Assembly: GCA_964235605.1 (NCBI GenBank)
Contig: CAXSCR010000012.1
Location: forward strand, 20,226 to 84,225
Length of the DNA: 64,000 nt
Direction of reading: 5' to 3'
DNA from: DATCRE01 sp964235605
Lineage (GTDB): Bacteria; Bacteroidota; Bacteroidia; Cytophagales; Cyclobacteriaceae
Shown: piece by piece, positions 8,252-16,115 of the stretch
How the letters are laid out: each line of letters opens with the position of its first letter
How positions within the stretch are numbered: the stretch's first letter is position 1
Made by a program: the position numbers and the translations under genes
Notes under the pieces: generated by a model
The model's database searches: none
Seen by the model: the letters and a program-made list of their open reading frames with translations, nothing else
What the model was told of the DNA's origin: nothing

Positions 8252-8738
8252 ATCTGGAGTAAAGATACAGCTCAATTTTACATAGTAAATAAAGTCTATA
8301 GAATTAATAGATTTATATTTAAAAATGTTTGGATAAGGATTTTACAAAAATTATGTTTGTCTCTCGATTCGTAGAGTATTTAACTATTTAAGTTTTAACA
8401 AATATTGAAATGAAGAAAATTACTACTATGTCACGTCTCATAGGAATCTTTTCCTGTTGTTGCTAAATCATCAGTACCTTTCTAATGATATGCTTCATCG
8501 GTAGATGAAATTCATAATCATTGTAACCCATTTGCCAATGCTTAATATGCACACTCCTGTTCAATATTTTTAGATTTAGAAATAAGGATCCGAAATAGCA
8601 AATAATTCATCATACACTTGAAATGAATTCAATGAATCTATAGTAATCATTAAAAACTTAAGGTAGTTGAAGCAAAGACATTATTTCTGACCTTTAAAAT
8701 TTACATATATATATAATTTCAACATTAAGAAAAACCAT
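8252..8738. other. Gene-free upstream region of the encapsulin operon
   Basis: This 487-bp AT-rich stretch has no open frame I would support and no repeat. It must contain the encapsulin operon promoter, but I cannot fix a clear -7/-33 pair. A TA-rich run (CATATATATATAATT, about 8704-8718) lies 20-35 bp before the start codon. Confidence 0.5.
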
Positions 8739-9662
8739 ATGTCCGAACATAACCCACAACAACAAACAGCCCTTGGCGATGTAGCCGCAAGACAACTAGC
8801 TGTTGCCACGCGTACAGTCCCCCAACTCTCTACCATCAGCCCCAGATGGCTGACTCATTTGTTAAACTGGATTCCAGTTGAATCAGGTATCTATCGGGTT
8901 AATAGAGTGAAAGATGCCAGCAGTGTTCAGGTAGATTGTTCTGCACGCGATGAGCGTGAATTGCCGCAAACCTTTGTCGATTACATTGAAAACCCAAGAG
9001 AATATTTATTAAGTGCTGTCAATACAGTGTTGGACGTTCATACGCGTGTATCAGATTTATACAGCAAACCTTATAACCAAATAGGTGAACAACTAAGGCT
9101 TACCATAGAAACAATTAAAGAACGCCAGGAAAGTGAACTGATAAATAATAAAGAATATGGACTGCTTCACAGCATAGCGCCGCAACAGCGCATTAAGACA
9201 CGCATTGGCCCACCAACGCCAGATGATTTTGATGAGTTGATTACCAAAGTATGGAAAGAGCCAGGATTCTTTTTGTTACATCCGCTTACTATTGCAGCGT
9301 TTGGCCGTGAATGTACACGCAAAGGTGTGCCACCGCCAACAGTATCATTATTCGGTTCACAATTTATAACATGGCGAGGCATCCCACTTATACCTTCGGA
9401 TAAATTGCCGATTGAGAATAACAAATCCAAAATCTTATTAATCCGTACAGGCGAAAGCCGTCAGGGTGTTGTGGGGCTTTATCAACCAGGTCTGCCCGGT
9501 GAACAATCTCCTGGATTATCAGTACGCTTCATGGGTATTAATGATAAGGCCATTGCGTCGTACCTGGTATCGTTATATTGCTCACTTGCCGTTTTGGTAG
9601 ATGATGCTATAGCCGTTTTAGATGATGTCGAAATTGGAAATTACCATGAATACAAATACTGA
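8739..9662 (+). CDS. Family 2A encapsulin nanocompartment shell protein
   Basis: This 307-residue protein resembles SrpI/major membrane protein I, the HK97-fold shell of family 2A encapsulins. It starts MSEHNPQQQTALGDVAARQLA (here split for length) and shares the segments AARQLAVATRTVPQLSTISP (15-34), RWLTHLLNWIPVESGIYRVNR, the KTRIGPPTPDDFDELI strand-loop and FFLLHPLTIAAFGRECTRKG. No cyclic-nucleotide-binding insertion is visible, which separates it from family 2B. Such shells assemble into T=1 particles that enclose a cysteine desulfurase and are linked to sulfur storage. It overlaps the downstream cargo gene by 17 bp. The match in sequence style and in gene order makes this assignment strong. 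Confidence 0.95.
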   Translation: MSEHNPQQQTALGDVAARQLAVATRTVPQLSTISPRWLTHLLNWIPVESGIYRVNRVKDASSVQVDCSARDERELPQTFVDYIENPREYLLSAVNTVLDVHTRVSDLYSKPYNQIGEQLRLTIETIKERQESELINNKEYGLLHSIAPQQRIKTRIGPPTPDDFDELITKVWKEPGFFLLHPLTIAAFGRECTRKGVPPPTVSLFGSQFITWRGIPLIPSDKLPIENNKSKILLIRTGESRQGVVGLYQPGLPGEQSPGLSVRFMGINDKAIASYLVSLYCSLAVLVDDAIAVLDDVEIGNYHEYKY

Positions 9663-11718
9663 TTTTACAGGCGTGCCACATGCTGATGCCATGGCGAAGC
9701 TGGCCAATGAAATTTTTAAAGCAGCACCGGGAAGAAACCCTGATTTGCCTTTTAAACAGCAAGGATATGGTGATCCGCTTCTTCAGCAAGGGCAGGTAAA
9801 CGATCTTGGAAATCCGCAGACCAGTCTATATGATCCGCATGTTAAAGCATTATCAGAAAGTGGCGCATCTCCTTCTTCGGTATCGCCGCATGATGTTAAT
9901 GAATTAAAAAGTTTTCAGACAAGTTCAACTGTTCCTCCCAACCCGGCTTCTGGTACAAGATCAGTAGCAGCAGGTAGTGGCATTTCACCATCAGCAATAA
10001 ACCAGGGAAATGCGGTTGATCTTAGAAATCCACGAACAAGCTTTAATGATCCTCACCTTCACCAACCTAATACAAGTTCAACCTCTTCAGTAGAGCATAA
10101 AGATTTCAATGTTCCCTCTCTTGCTTTTTCAATTGTGAATTCTTTTGGGTTAGGATATATACCCAAGTCCATTGGTGGTAGCGACATATCGGTGTCTGGC
10201 TTTAAACCTGATATACTAAATAACGCTGGCTATGCCTCTTACCTAAAGCAAAGTACACATCCTAAAAACATTTCGCGTACGCCTGATATCAGCGCTATAC
10301 ATGATACAGGCAGGTACTTACCTTATGCATCACAACAACCTTTTGAAGGCGAACTGCAAGAAACATTAAAATATATTCATAATCCCTCAGCAATATCACA
10401 ATTACCTTCGACGGAACCCGCCTACTATTTTTTTCGTGACAATAAAAAAGAAGCAAAACAAAATGCACATGGTGTTACGCATGCACCGTTAGATGTCAAC
10501 CTTATTAAACGCGATTTTCCCATTCTTCAGGAACGTGTTAATGGACGCCCACTGATTTGGCTGGATAATGCAGCAACCACACAGAAACCAAAACAGGTTA
10601 TTGATCGCATCAGTTATTTTTACGAGCATGAAAACTCTAACATTCACAGGGCAGCACACGAGCTGGCAGCACGAGCAACAGATGCTTATGAAGGTGCACG
10701 ACAAAAGGTACAGGTATTTCTAAACGCAAATTCGATAAATGAAATTGTATTTGTGCGGGGAACTACAGAAGGCATTAACCTTGTGGCTAAAAGCTGGGGC
10801 GAACAAAATCTGCATGCCGGAGATGAGATCATCGTAAGCCATCTTGAGCACCATGCTAACATTGTTCCATGGCAGCAATTGGCTGCAAAGAAAAATCTTA
10901 AGCTAAAAGTTATACCCGTTGATGATGACGGGCAGATTATCATTGATGAATACGCAAAACTATTAAACGGTAGAACGAAGCTAGTTTCTATAACACAAGT
11001 ATCAAATGCTTTGGGTACTATAACGCCTGTTAAACAAGTTATTGACATGGCCCACAGTACCGGTGCTAAGGTATTAGTAGATGGTGCGCAATCAGTCTCA
11101 CACATGCGTGTAGATGTTCAGGCACTTAACTGCGACTGGTTTGTTTTCTCTGGTCATAAAGTTTTTGGTCCTACTGGTATTGGGGCTCTATATGGAAAAG
11201 AGAATTTATTAAATGAAACACAACCATGGCAGGGTGGCGGCAACATGATAATGGACGTTACTTTTGAATATACTAAATATCACAATTCGCCTTCAAGGTT
11301 TGAAGCCGGTACAGGCAACATTGCCGATGCAGTTGGCTTGGGCGCAGCCATAGATTATGTTACACGTATTGGTATAGATTTGATAAGTCAATATGAACAT
11401 TATTTATTATTGTATGCAACCAAGCTGTTAAAAGATATTCCCGGCTTACACTTAATTGGTACAGCGCCAGACAAAGCCAGTGTGTTATCATTTGTGTTTG
11501 ATGGCTATCGTACAGAAGAGGTTGGTACTGTGCTTAATCAGCAAGGCATTGCTGTACGTACAGGGCATCATTGCGCACAACCTATCTTACGCAGATTTGG
11601 TCTGGAAACTACCGTGCGACCATCGTTGGCATTTTACAACACTTGCTCGGATATTGATACGCTGGCCGATACGTTGTATAAATTAAGAAGCGGCCATGCA
11701 CGGGCTTTAAAAAAATAG
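9646..11718 (+). CDS. Family 2A encapsulin cargo: cysteine desulfurase with long disordered N-terminus
   Basis: This 690-residue protein joins a low-complexity Ser/Pro/Asn-rich N-terminal domain (about 1-280) to a SufS/CsdA-type cysteine desulfurase (about 282-690). The catalytic part shows IWLDNAATTQKP, HRAAHELA, the PLP-lysine motif FSGHKVFGP (Lys505) and the active-site loop RTGHHCAQP (Cys643). It removes sulfur from cysteine. In family 2A systems the N-terminal extension directs the enzyme into the shell. That extension contains repeated motifs: DLGNPQTSLYDPH (53-65), a weaker NELKSFQTS (85-93) and DLRNPRTSFNDPH (125-137). I chose ATG 9646 (MNTNTDF) over an in-frame ATG at 9622, because the cargo homologues I recall begin this way and it shortens the overlap with the shell gene. 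Confidence 0.95.
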   Translation: MNTNTDFTGVPHADAMAKLANEIFKAAPGRNPDLPFKQQGYGDPLLQQGQVNDLGNPQTSLYDPHVKALSESGASPSSVSPHDVNELKSFQTSSTVPPNPASGTRSVAAGSGISPSAINQGNAVDLRNPRTSFNDPHLHQPNTSSTSSVEHKDFNVPSLAFSIVNSFGLGYIPKSIGGSDISVSGFKPDILNNAGYASYLKQSTHPKNISRTPDISAIHDTGRYLPYASQQPFEGELQETLKYIHNPSAISQLPSTEPAYYFFRDNKKEAKQNAHGVTHAPLDVNLIKRDFPILQERVNGRPLIWLDNAATTQKPKQVIDRISYFYEHENSNIHRAAHELAARATDAYEGARQKVQVFLNANSINEIVFVRGTTEGINLVAKSWGEQNLHAGDEIIVSHLEHHANIVPWQQLAAKKNLKLKVIPVDDDGQIIIDEYAKLLNGRTKLVSITQVSNALGTITPVKQVIDMAHSTGAKVLVDGAQSVSHMRVDVQALNCDWFVFSGHKVFGPTGIGALYGKENLLNETQPWQGGGNMIMDVTFEYTKYHNSPSRFEAGTGNIADAVGLGAAIDYVTRIGIDLISQYEHYLLLYATKLLKDIPGLHLIGTAPDKASVLSFVFDGYRTEEVGTVLNQQGIAVRTGHHCAQPILRRFGLETTVRPSLAFYNTCSDIDTLADTLYKLRSGHARALKK

Positions 11719-11752
11719 ATTCGGAACAATATAATTCTATACTGGAGCGAAC

Positions 11753-12583
11753 ATGAAGAACGAAAAAACGAAAACTTTTATTGATCTATTATATAAAACT
11801 CACGCTGCTGAATGGGAAGCAACACCATCAACACAAGTTGCTATTACATGGCTTATTAACTTGCTTGAATATTTGTTTCCTAACAATAGTCTTAATAAGC
11901 AATCTACCTATGAAGGTATTCTCAAAAAAAATCAAATTGATTTAGAAAACATTTTACTAAGCTATCTGGACCCCGGCGATATTGACATTGAAGAAACGGT
12001 GAGCTCTTTTTATAATTCACTGGAAATGATCTATCAGAACCTACGGCTTGATGCAACAAAAATTTATGAGAATGATCCTGCCGCTACCAGTATTCATGAA
12101 GTAATAATTTCCTACCCAGGCTTTTATGCAATAGCTGTGTATCGAATTGCTAATCAACTGTCACGTTTGTCAATCCCCATTCTGCCCCGTATACTAAGCG
12201 AACATGCTCATGGAAAGACAGGAATCGAAATACATCCAAGTGCTAGGATAGACGTGCCCTTTTTTATCGATCATGGTACTGGCATTGTAATAGGCGCCAC
12301 CACAGTAATTGGTAAAAATGTTAGCATTTATCAAGGAGTTACATTAGGCGCACTTCAGGTCAGCAAAGATTTGGCTGACGAAAAAAGACATCCTACAGTA
12401 GAAGATAACGTTATCATTTATGCGCGCTCAACAATCTTAGGTGGCAATACCCTAATTGGCAAAAATAGCATAATTGGTGGCAGTGTATTTTTAACAGAGT
12501 CCGTAAGTCCAAATTCAAATGTGTTTAATACCCACAAGTTAAGAATTGAAACCAAAATTAAATCTGAAAGGGCGTTGGTCTAA
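11753..12583 (+). CDS. epsC: Serine O-acetyltransferase, EpsC type (encapsulin operon)
   Basis: This 276-residue acetyltransferase carries the CysE/EpsC C-terminal left-handed beta-helix with hexapeptide repeats (IEIHPSARIDVPFFIDHGTG, about 163-182, then GIVIGATTVIGKNVSIYQGV). It is preceded by a helical N-terminal domain. It makes O-acetylserine from serine and acetyl-CoA, the precursor of cysteine. It follows the cysteine desulfurase by 34 bp as the third gene of the encapsulin operon, a partner recorded for family 2A clusters. This would link cysteine synthesis to the sulfur-releasing cargo. No rhodanese gene follows, although some family 2A loci have one. Confidence 0.92.
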   Translation: MKNEKTKTFIDLLYKTHAAEWEATPSTQVAITWLINLLEYLFPNNSLNKQSTYEGILKKNQIDLENILLSYLDPGDIDIEETVSSFYNSLEMIYQNLRLDATKIYENDPAATSIHEVIISYPGFYAIAVYRIANQLSRLSIPILPRILSEHAHGKTGIEIHPSARIDVPFFIDHGTGIVIGATTVIGKNVSIYQGVTLGALQVSKDLADEKRHPTVEDNVIIYARSTILGGNTLIGKNSIIGGSVFLTESVSPNSNVFNTHKLRIETKIKSERALV

Positions 12584-12630
12584 ACAACGAGAACCTATGT
12601 CTAAGTTCTTTTATTAAAACGAAGAAACGT

Positions 12631-13770
12631 TTACTTGTAAACCTCCGTTGCTGGATGAAATTCTTTCAAGCTGTGCCAGAACTCCTGGTATACCTGTACT
12701 GACCTTAGTTTGCTTCCATCCACACTTCTGCCAAGCAAATCATAGCTGCAATGCATGCCGATTAGTGAATCATTTCTGAGTGTTAATTGATTAGCATTGT
12801 CTCTCTTGAAAGCCGCAACACTTTGTCCGTCAGAAGCAATAGCAATGACGATCGGCATATTTGCTACCTCATCGTTTAGTACTTCTAATTCCTTCACCTG
12901 AGTCCAGTCGTAAGCCTTAGACTTGCCATCAATCTGAATTCCCAGTACCCAGGATTTATCCTTCCACGACATTGAATCAGTTCTGGTCAACTTGCCCTTG
13001 CTTTTTCCTTTTTCAAAACGACCCAATGTATCATAACTTTCATGTGAGGTGGTTTCAGCTTGCATGACCTTCCCAAAAGGATGGAGAGAAAAGAACATGC
13101 TTAGTGTATATTGATTCGATGCTACTTCGGGTAACACCTTTCCGTTCAGGGGACCTGCTATCGCTTCCCCCGTAGCCTGCCGCCACCAGCTCTTTGTTGT
13201 CTCGTCTTCAAACATTGCGTTAAAATGATCCATTCCTACGAGTCTGAAATTCTCCATCCTTCCATCGACTACAGGTTCAAAGACCCTTCCGGTACGACAA
13301 ACATTGCAATATGTTACCATAATAGGTCTGCCCGCAATCGTGTCTCTTACCTGATGATGATACTGGATGTAACGAATGGGATAGGCTTTTGCTTCCGTGT
13401 TGTGATATACGCCAAGAACCAGGCTACTATCTGTTAATGTGTTTTCAGACTTTGACTTGAAGACCAATGATTCGGGTTGCAGAAACATGTGATCTGCAGT
13501 CATTTGAAAGTTGAAGACATACACAATGGCAACAACCGGCAATAATGCAATGAGTGGAATCCATTTTTTATTCGTACTAAAAGCAGAAACACTTCCTGCA
13601 AGAATCATCGCTCCAAAAGCTATCCTGAATATCCATCGCCAGGAATATAAGAAGTAGGCCGTATCAATTGTCTCAAATTGCTGACTCCCCGGCATCGGCA
13701 TAATGAAATACACATTCAGTATTTCGAATAGCGCCAGGCCAGCAAGTCCGAAATAGAATATCTTTTTCAT
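12631..13770 (-). CDS. DUF3179 domain-containing membrane-anchored protein
   Basis: This is the last gene of a six-gene minus-strand operon. From the chosen start ATG 13770 (MKKIFYFGLAGLALF) the protein has 379 residues with three hydrophobic segments (about 5-22, 42-60 and 72-88), so it is anchored in the inner membrane with an exported body. The body carries DUF3179, with PIMVTYCNVCRTGRVF (a CxxC pair), GMDHFNAMFEDE and GEAIAGPLNG. The function of DUF3179 is unknown. A longer start at 13806 would overlap the upstream gene by 26 bp and add a hydrophilic lead, so I prefer 13770, 10 bp after the upstream stop. Confidence 0.88.
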   Translation of the reverse strand: MKKIFYFGLAGLALFEILNVYFIMPMPGSQQFETIDTAYFLYSWRWIFRIAFGAMILAGSVSAFSTNKKWIPLIALLPVVAIVYVFNFQMTADHMFLQPESLVFKSKSENTLTDSSLVLGVYHNTEAKAYPIRYIQYHHQVRDTIAGRPIMVTYCNVCRTGRVFEPVVDGRMENFRLVGMDHFNAMFEDETTKSWWRQATGEAIAGPLNGKVLPEVASNQYTLSMFFSLHPFGKVMQAETTSHESYDTLGRFEKGKSKGKLTRTDSMSWKDKSWVLGIQIDGKSKAYDWTQVKELEVLNDEVANMPIVIAIASDGQSVAAFKRDNANQLTLRNDSLIGMHCSYDLLGRSVDGSKLRSVQVYQEFWHSLKEFHPATEVYK

Positions 13771-13780
13771 GTTGTGTTGA

Positions 13781-14329
13781 TCAGTTGTTGGGATTATAAT
13801 TTGCATAGCCTTCTTCAGCGCGGGCTTTTGCCCTGTTGATGTAAAACATTCTATCCTGCGGAGCCCAGGTTCCTAAACCGTCTACGTAACGATTGAACAT
13901 ACAGAAGGCAGCGGCGATAAGAACAGTATCGTGTATTTCAAGATCAGTGGCACCAAAGCCTTTTGCACTTTCAACCTGTTCTGTTGTTACATGCTTTCCA
14001 CCTTTCTGAACGCTTGCTGCAACGGAGAGTAGTGCTTTTAGTTTGTCAGAGATAGGAGACCCATCTGCATTTTGCTTAACGCCATCGATGAAAGTCATAT
14101 CACATTCAAGGTAATGCTGTGCGATACCACCATGCGCATTCTGGCAAAAGAAACAATCATTCAGGTACGACACGTAGGTTGCAATTAATTCTCGTTCTCC
14201 TCTGGAGAGCGAGTTCTCACCTCTCAGCAGTACCTCTGCCAGATCATTCAATGGTTTTGATGTTTCGGGTCTTAAAGCCATAGGGCCTCTGATACCAGGG
14301 AGTCCTTCCTGAAGTTTGATGTGTGCCAT
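13781..14329 (-). CDS. AhpD-like carboxymuconolactone decarboxylase family protein (copy 1)
   Basis: This 182-residue all-helical protein has the alkylhydroperoxidase D core: GERELIA with Glu47, then DCFFCQNAH with Cys59, Cys62 and His66. The spacing equals the Glu118/Cys130/Cys133/His137 proton relay of mycobacterial AhpD, so a thiol peroxidase or disulfide-exchange role is the best guess. The N-terminal MAHIKLQEGLPGIRG and the C-terminal IHDTVLIAAAFCMFNRYVDG are shared with the other two copies in this operon. Its ATG overlaps the stop of the upstream copy (TAATG), so translation is probably coupled. The physiological substrate is unknown. Confidence 0.93.
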   Translation of the reverse strand: MAHIKLQEGLPGIRGPMALRPETSKPLNDLAEVLLRGENSLSRGERELIATYVSYLNDCFFCQNAHGGIAQHYLECDMTFIDGVKQNADGSPISDKLKALLSVAASVQKGGKHVTTEQVESAKGFGATDLEIHDTVLIAAAFCMFNRYVDGLGTWAPQDRMFYINRAKARAEEGYANYNPNN

Positions 14330-14880
14330 TATTGTTTAGGTTGTTGAGGTAAAACATATCCCATGGTGGCCAAACGTTTACCCATGAGTTCATATTCTTT
14401 CGGATCGGTTGGTGTTAGAGAAGCCAACCCGTCTACGTAGCGGTTGAACATGGAGAATTTTGCTGCAATAAGTACAGTGTCATGAATGTCACGATCGCCA
14501 GCGCCATGCTCTCTTGCTTCGGCTACGTCTTCGTCGGTAACAAGCTTTCCACTTTGTTGAACTTTTCCGGCGATGTTAAGCAACGCCTTCATTTTGTTGC
14601 TCAATAGCGGTGTCGATTGATTGTGAATCACACAATCGACAATTCCGCGCTTATCTTTAAAAAGTTCGCGGGCAGCTGCAGCATGACTGCTCATACAAAA
14701 TGTGCAATTGTTTCGTGCTGAAACGTGTGTCGCTATTAGTTCTCGCTCAGCCGGAGTAAGCGGCGAGGGGTCTCTTAGAATAACCTGCGCCAGATCATAA
14801 AGATGCTTGCCAGTATCAGGCCGGAACATCACTAAACTTCTTATGCCCGGAACTCCTTCCGGAACTTCAATATGTGCCAT
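14329..14880 (-). CDS. AhpD-like carboxymuconolactone decarboxylase family protein (copy 2)
   Basis: This 183-residue paralogue has the same Glu47, Cys59, Cys62 and His66 (NNCTFCMSSHAAA). It shares IHDTVLIAAKFSMFNRYVDG near 135-154 and the opening MAHIEVPEGVPGIR. It overlaps the MFS gene stop by one base (TAATG) and is itself overlapped in the same way by copy 1. Clear sequence divergence between the copies with complete conservation of the redox residues suggests related but distinct partners or substrates. Confidence 0.93.
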   Translation of the reverse strand: MAHIEVPEGVPGIRSLVMFRPDTGKHLYDLAQVILRDPSPLTPAERELIATHVSARNNCTFCMSSHAAAARELFKDKRGIVDCVIHNQSTPLLSNKMKALLNIAGKVQQSGKLVTDEDVAEAREHGAGDRDIHDTVLIAAKFSMFNRYVDGLASLTPTDPKEYELMGKRLATMGYVLPQQPKQ

Positions 14881-16115
14881 TAAGTTTTTGCTTTATCGTT
14901 AGTGAAAGAAACTGTTATAAATCCTGCAACAAAAATCCCTGCGAAGGTGAGTAAGGCATTACTGTACCCACCAAGCCCGGTGACCATTGCCCCGACAAAG
15001 AATATCGCCATGGCGGTAACAATTCTTCCAATATTAAAGCAGATACCGGTGTATGTTCCCCTTTTGTGAACAGGAAAAAGTTGTGGAATATAAATTGATA
15101 AAAGGCCCTGACTGATGCCGAAAAAAAGTGAAAGCAATCCTAATTCTATATATATTACTTTTGAGAAAGATGCGTTCAGACCGAAGAGCAGCACAGACAT
15201 AACGATACATCCGGTGAAGCAGGTCATCATCGCTTTTCTTACACCAAGGGAATTTGAAACCCACCCGGAAATAAAGCCTCCTGTTAAGCCACCAGCGCCC
15301 AACAGCATCATGGCTATTCCTCTTTCTGTTTGACCGCTCGAATCAGTTAACAGACTTTGTACCCATGTTGGAATCCATGAGAACATTCCCCAAAGACCAA
15401 TGAGCATCGATCCAAAAATGATGGTGCCCCTGATGAGATTTTCTTTGTCTGTAGAATTTTGCTTATGCCGCATTTCGGGTGATTCTGAGTTTGAATTTCT
15501 CCAGTCAGTCGACTCTTGCAGCATGATTAACGAAATGATGGCGATAAGTAAAGGGAATGCGCCTACTAAAAATGCCTGTGACCAGTCATTCACCAAAAGG
15601 TTAATCAAGCCTGATGAAAAAATACCAATCGGAAATCCGATAGAATCGATTCCAATCATGACAGATCGTGAGCTGGCAGGCCATATCTCAGACAGTAATG
15701 TTGGTGTGATCACGAGGATGCCACCAACTGCTAATCCTGACAATAACCGAAAGATCACTACCATTTCCCATGATGGCGCAAAGCTGATTAGCATGGTGAA
15801 CAAACCGAAAGTGCCTGCTGATATGGCAAGCGCTTTAACCCGGCCAATCTTATCACTGATAAAGCCCCACATAAATCCACCCACAGCCCAACCTGCTATG
15901 TACAACGAATTAATGTAAGCACTGATGTAGTTGAGTTCATCAGCACTTACATTCCCGGATAAATTCTTTACTACCACGGGCAAGTACACCGACATCAAAG
16001 TCGATATGAGTCCGGCAGAAATATTGAACAAAAAACAAATGACGAACGAAATCCAGAGAAGGATACCAATCTTTCCGGTTTCTGTTTTTTCAACTGCTAT
16101 AGACTGACTAATCAT
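14880..16115 (-). CDS. MFS transporter
   Basis: This 411-residue inner-membrane protein has about 12 predicted membrane spans in two halves of six, split by a hydrophilic loop (about 200-225, RNSNSESPEMRHKQNSTDKE). The major facilitator signature G-x-x-x-D-x-x-G-R is present as GFISDKIGRVKALAIS between helices 2 and 3. The general look (FRLLSGLAVGGILVITPTLL) recalls the sugar-porter/aromatic acid:H+ symporter group. Co-operonic with a TonB-dependent receptor, it is probably the inner-membrane step for the same small molecule. It overlaps the receptor gene by 4 bp (ATGA). Confidence 0.9.
   Translation of the reverse strand: MISQSIAVEKTETGKIGILLWISFVICFLFNISAGLISTLMSVYLPVVVKNLSGNVSADELNYISAYINSLYIAGWAVGGFMWGFISDKIGRVKALAISAGTFGLFTMLISFAPSWEMVVIFRLLSGLAVGGILVITPTLLSEIWPASSRSVMIGIDSIGFPIGIFSSGLINLLVNDWSQAFLVGAFPLLIAIISLIMLQESTDWRNSNSESPEMRHKQNSTDKENLIRGTIIFGSMLIGLWGMFSWIPTWVQSLLTDSSGQTERGIAMMLLGAGGLTGGFISGWVSNSLGVRKAMMTCFTGCIVMSVLLFGLNASFSKVIYIELGLLSLFFGISQGLLSIYIPQLFPVHKRGTYTGICFNIGRIVTAMAIFFVGAMVTGLGGYSNALLTFAGIFVAGFITVSFTNDKAKT

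Noticed and set aside
9622..9645. Earlier in-frame ATG for the cysteine desulfurase
   Set aside because: It would lengthen the overlap with the shell gene to 41 bp. The cargo homologues I recall begin at the MNTNTDF equivalent.
10686..11105. 139-codon minus-strand frame inside the cysteine desulfurase gene
   Set aside because: It is the antisense shadow of a confirmed enzyme gene with intact active-site motifs and shows no motif of its own.
8739..12583. Family 2B encapsulin or prophage HK97 capsid
   Set aside because: No cyclic-nucleotide-binding domain is present and no phage genes are nearby. The cargo and acetyltransferase neighbours fit family 2A.
15400..15918. 172-codon plus-strand frame inside the MFS transporter gene
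   Set aside because: It is an antisense shadow, with the transporter motifs on the other strand.
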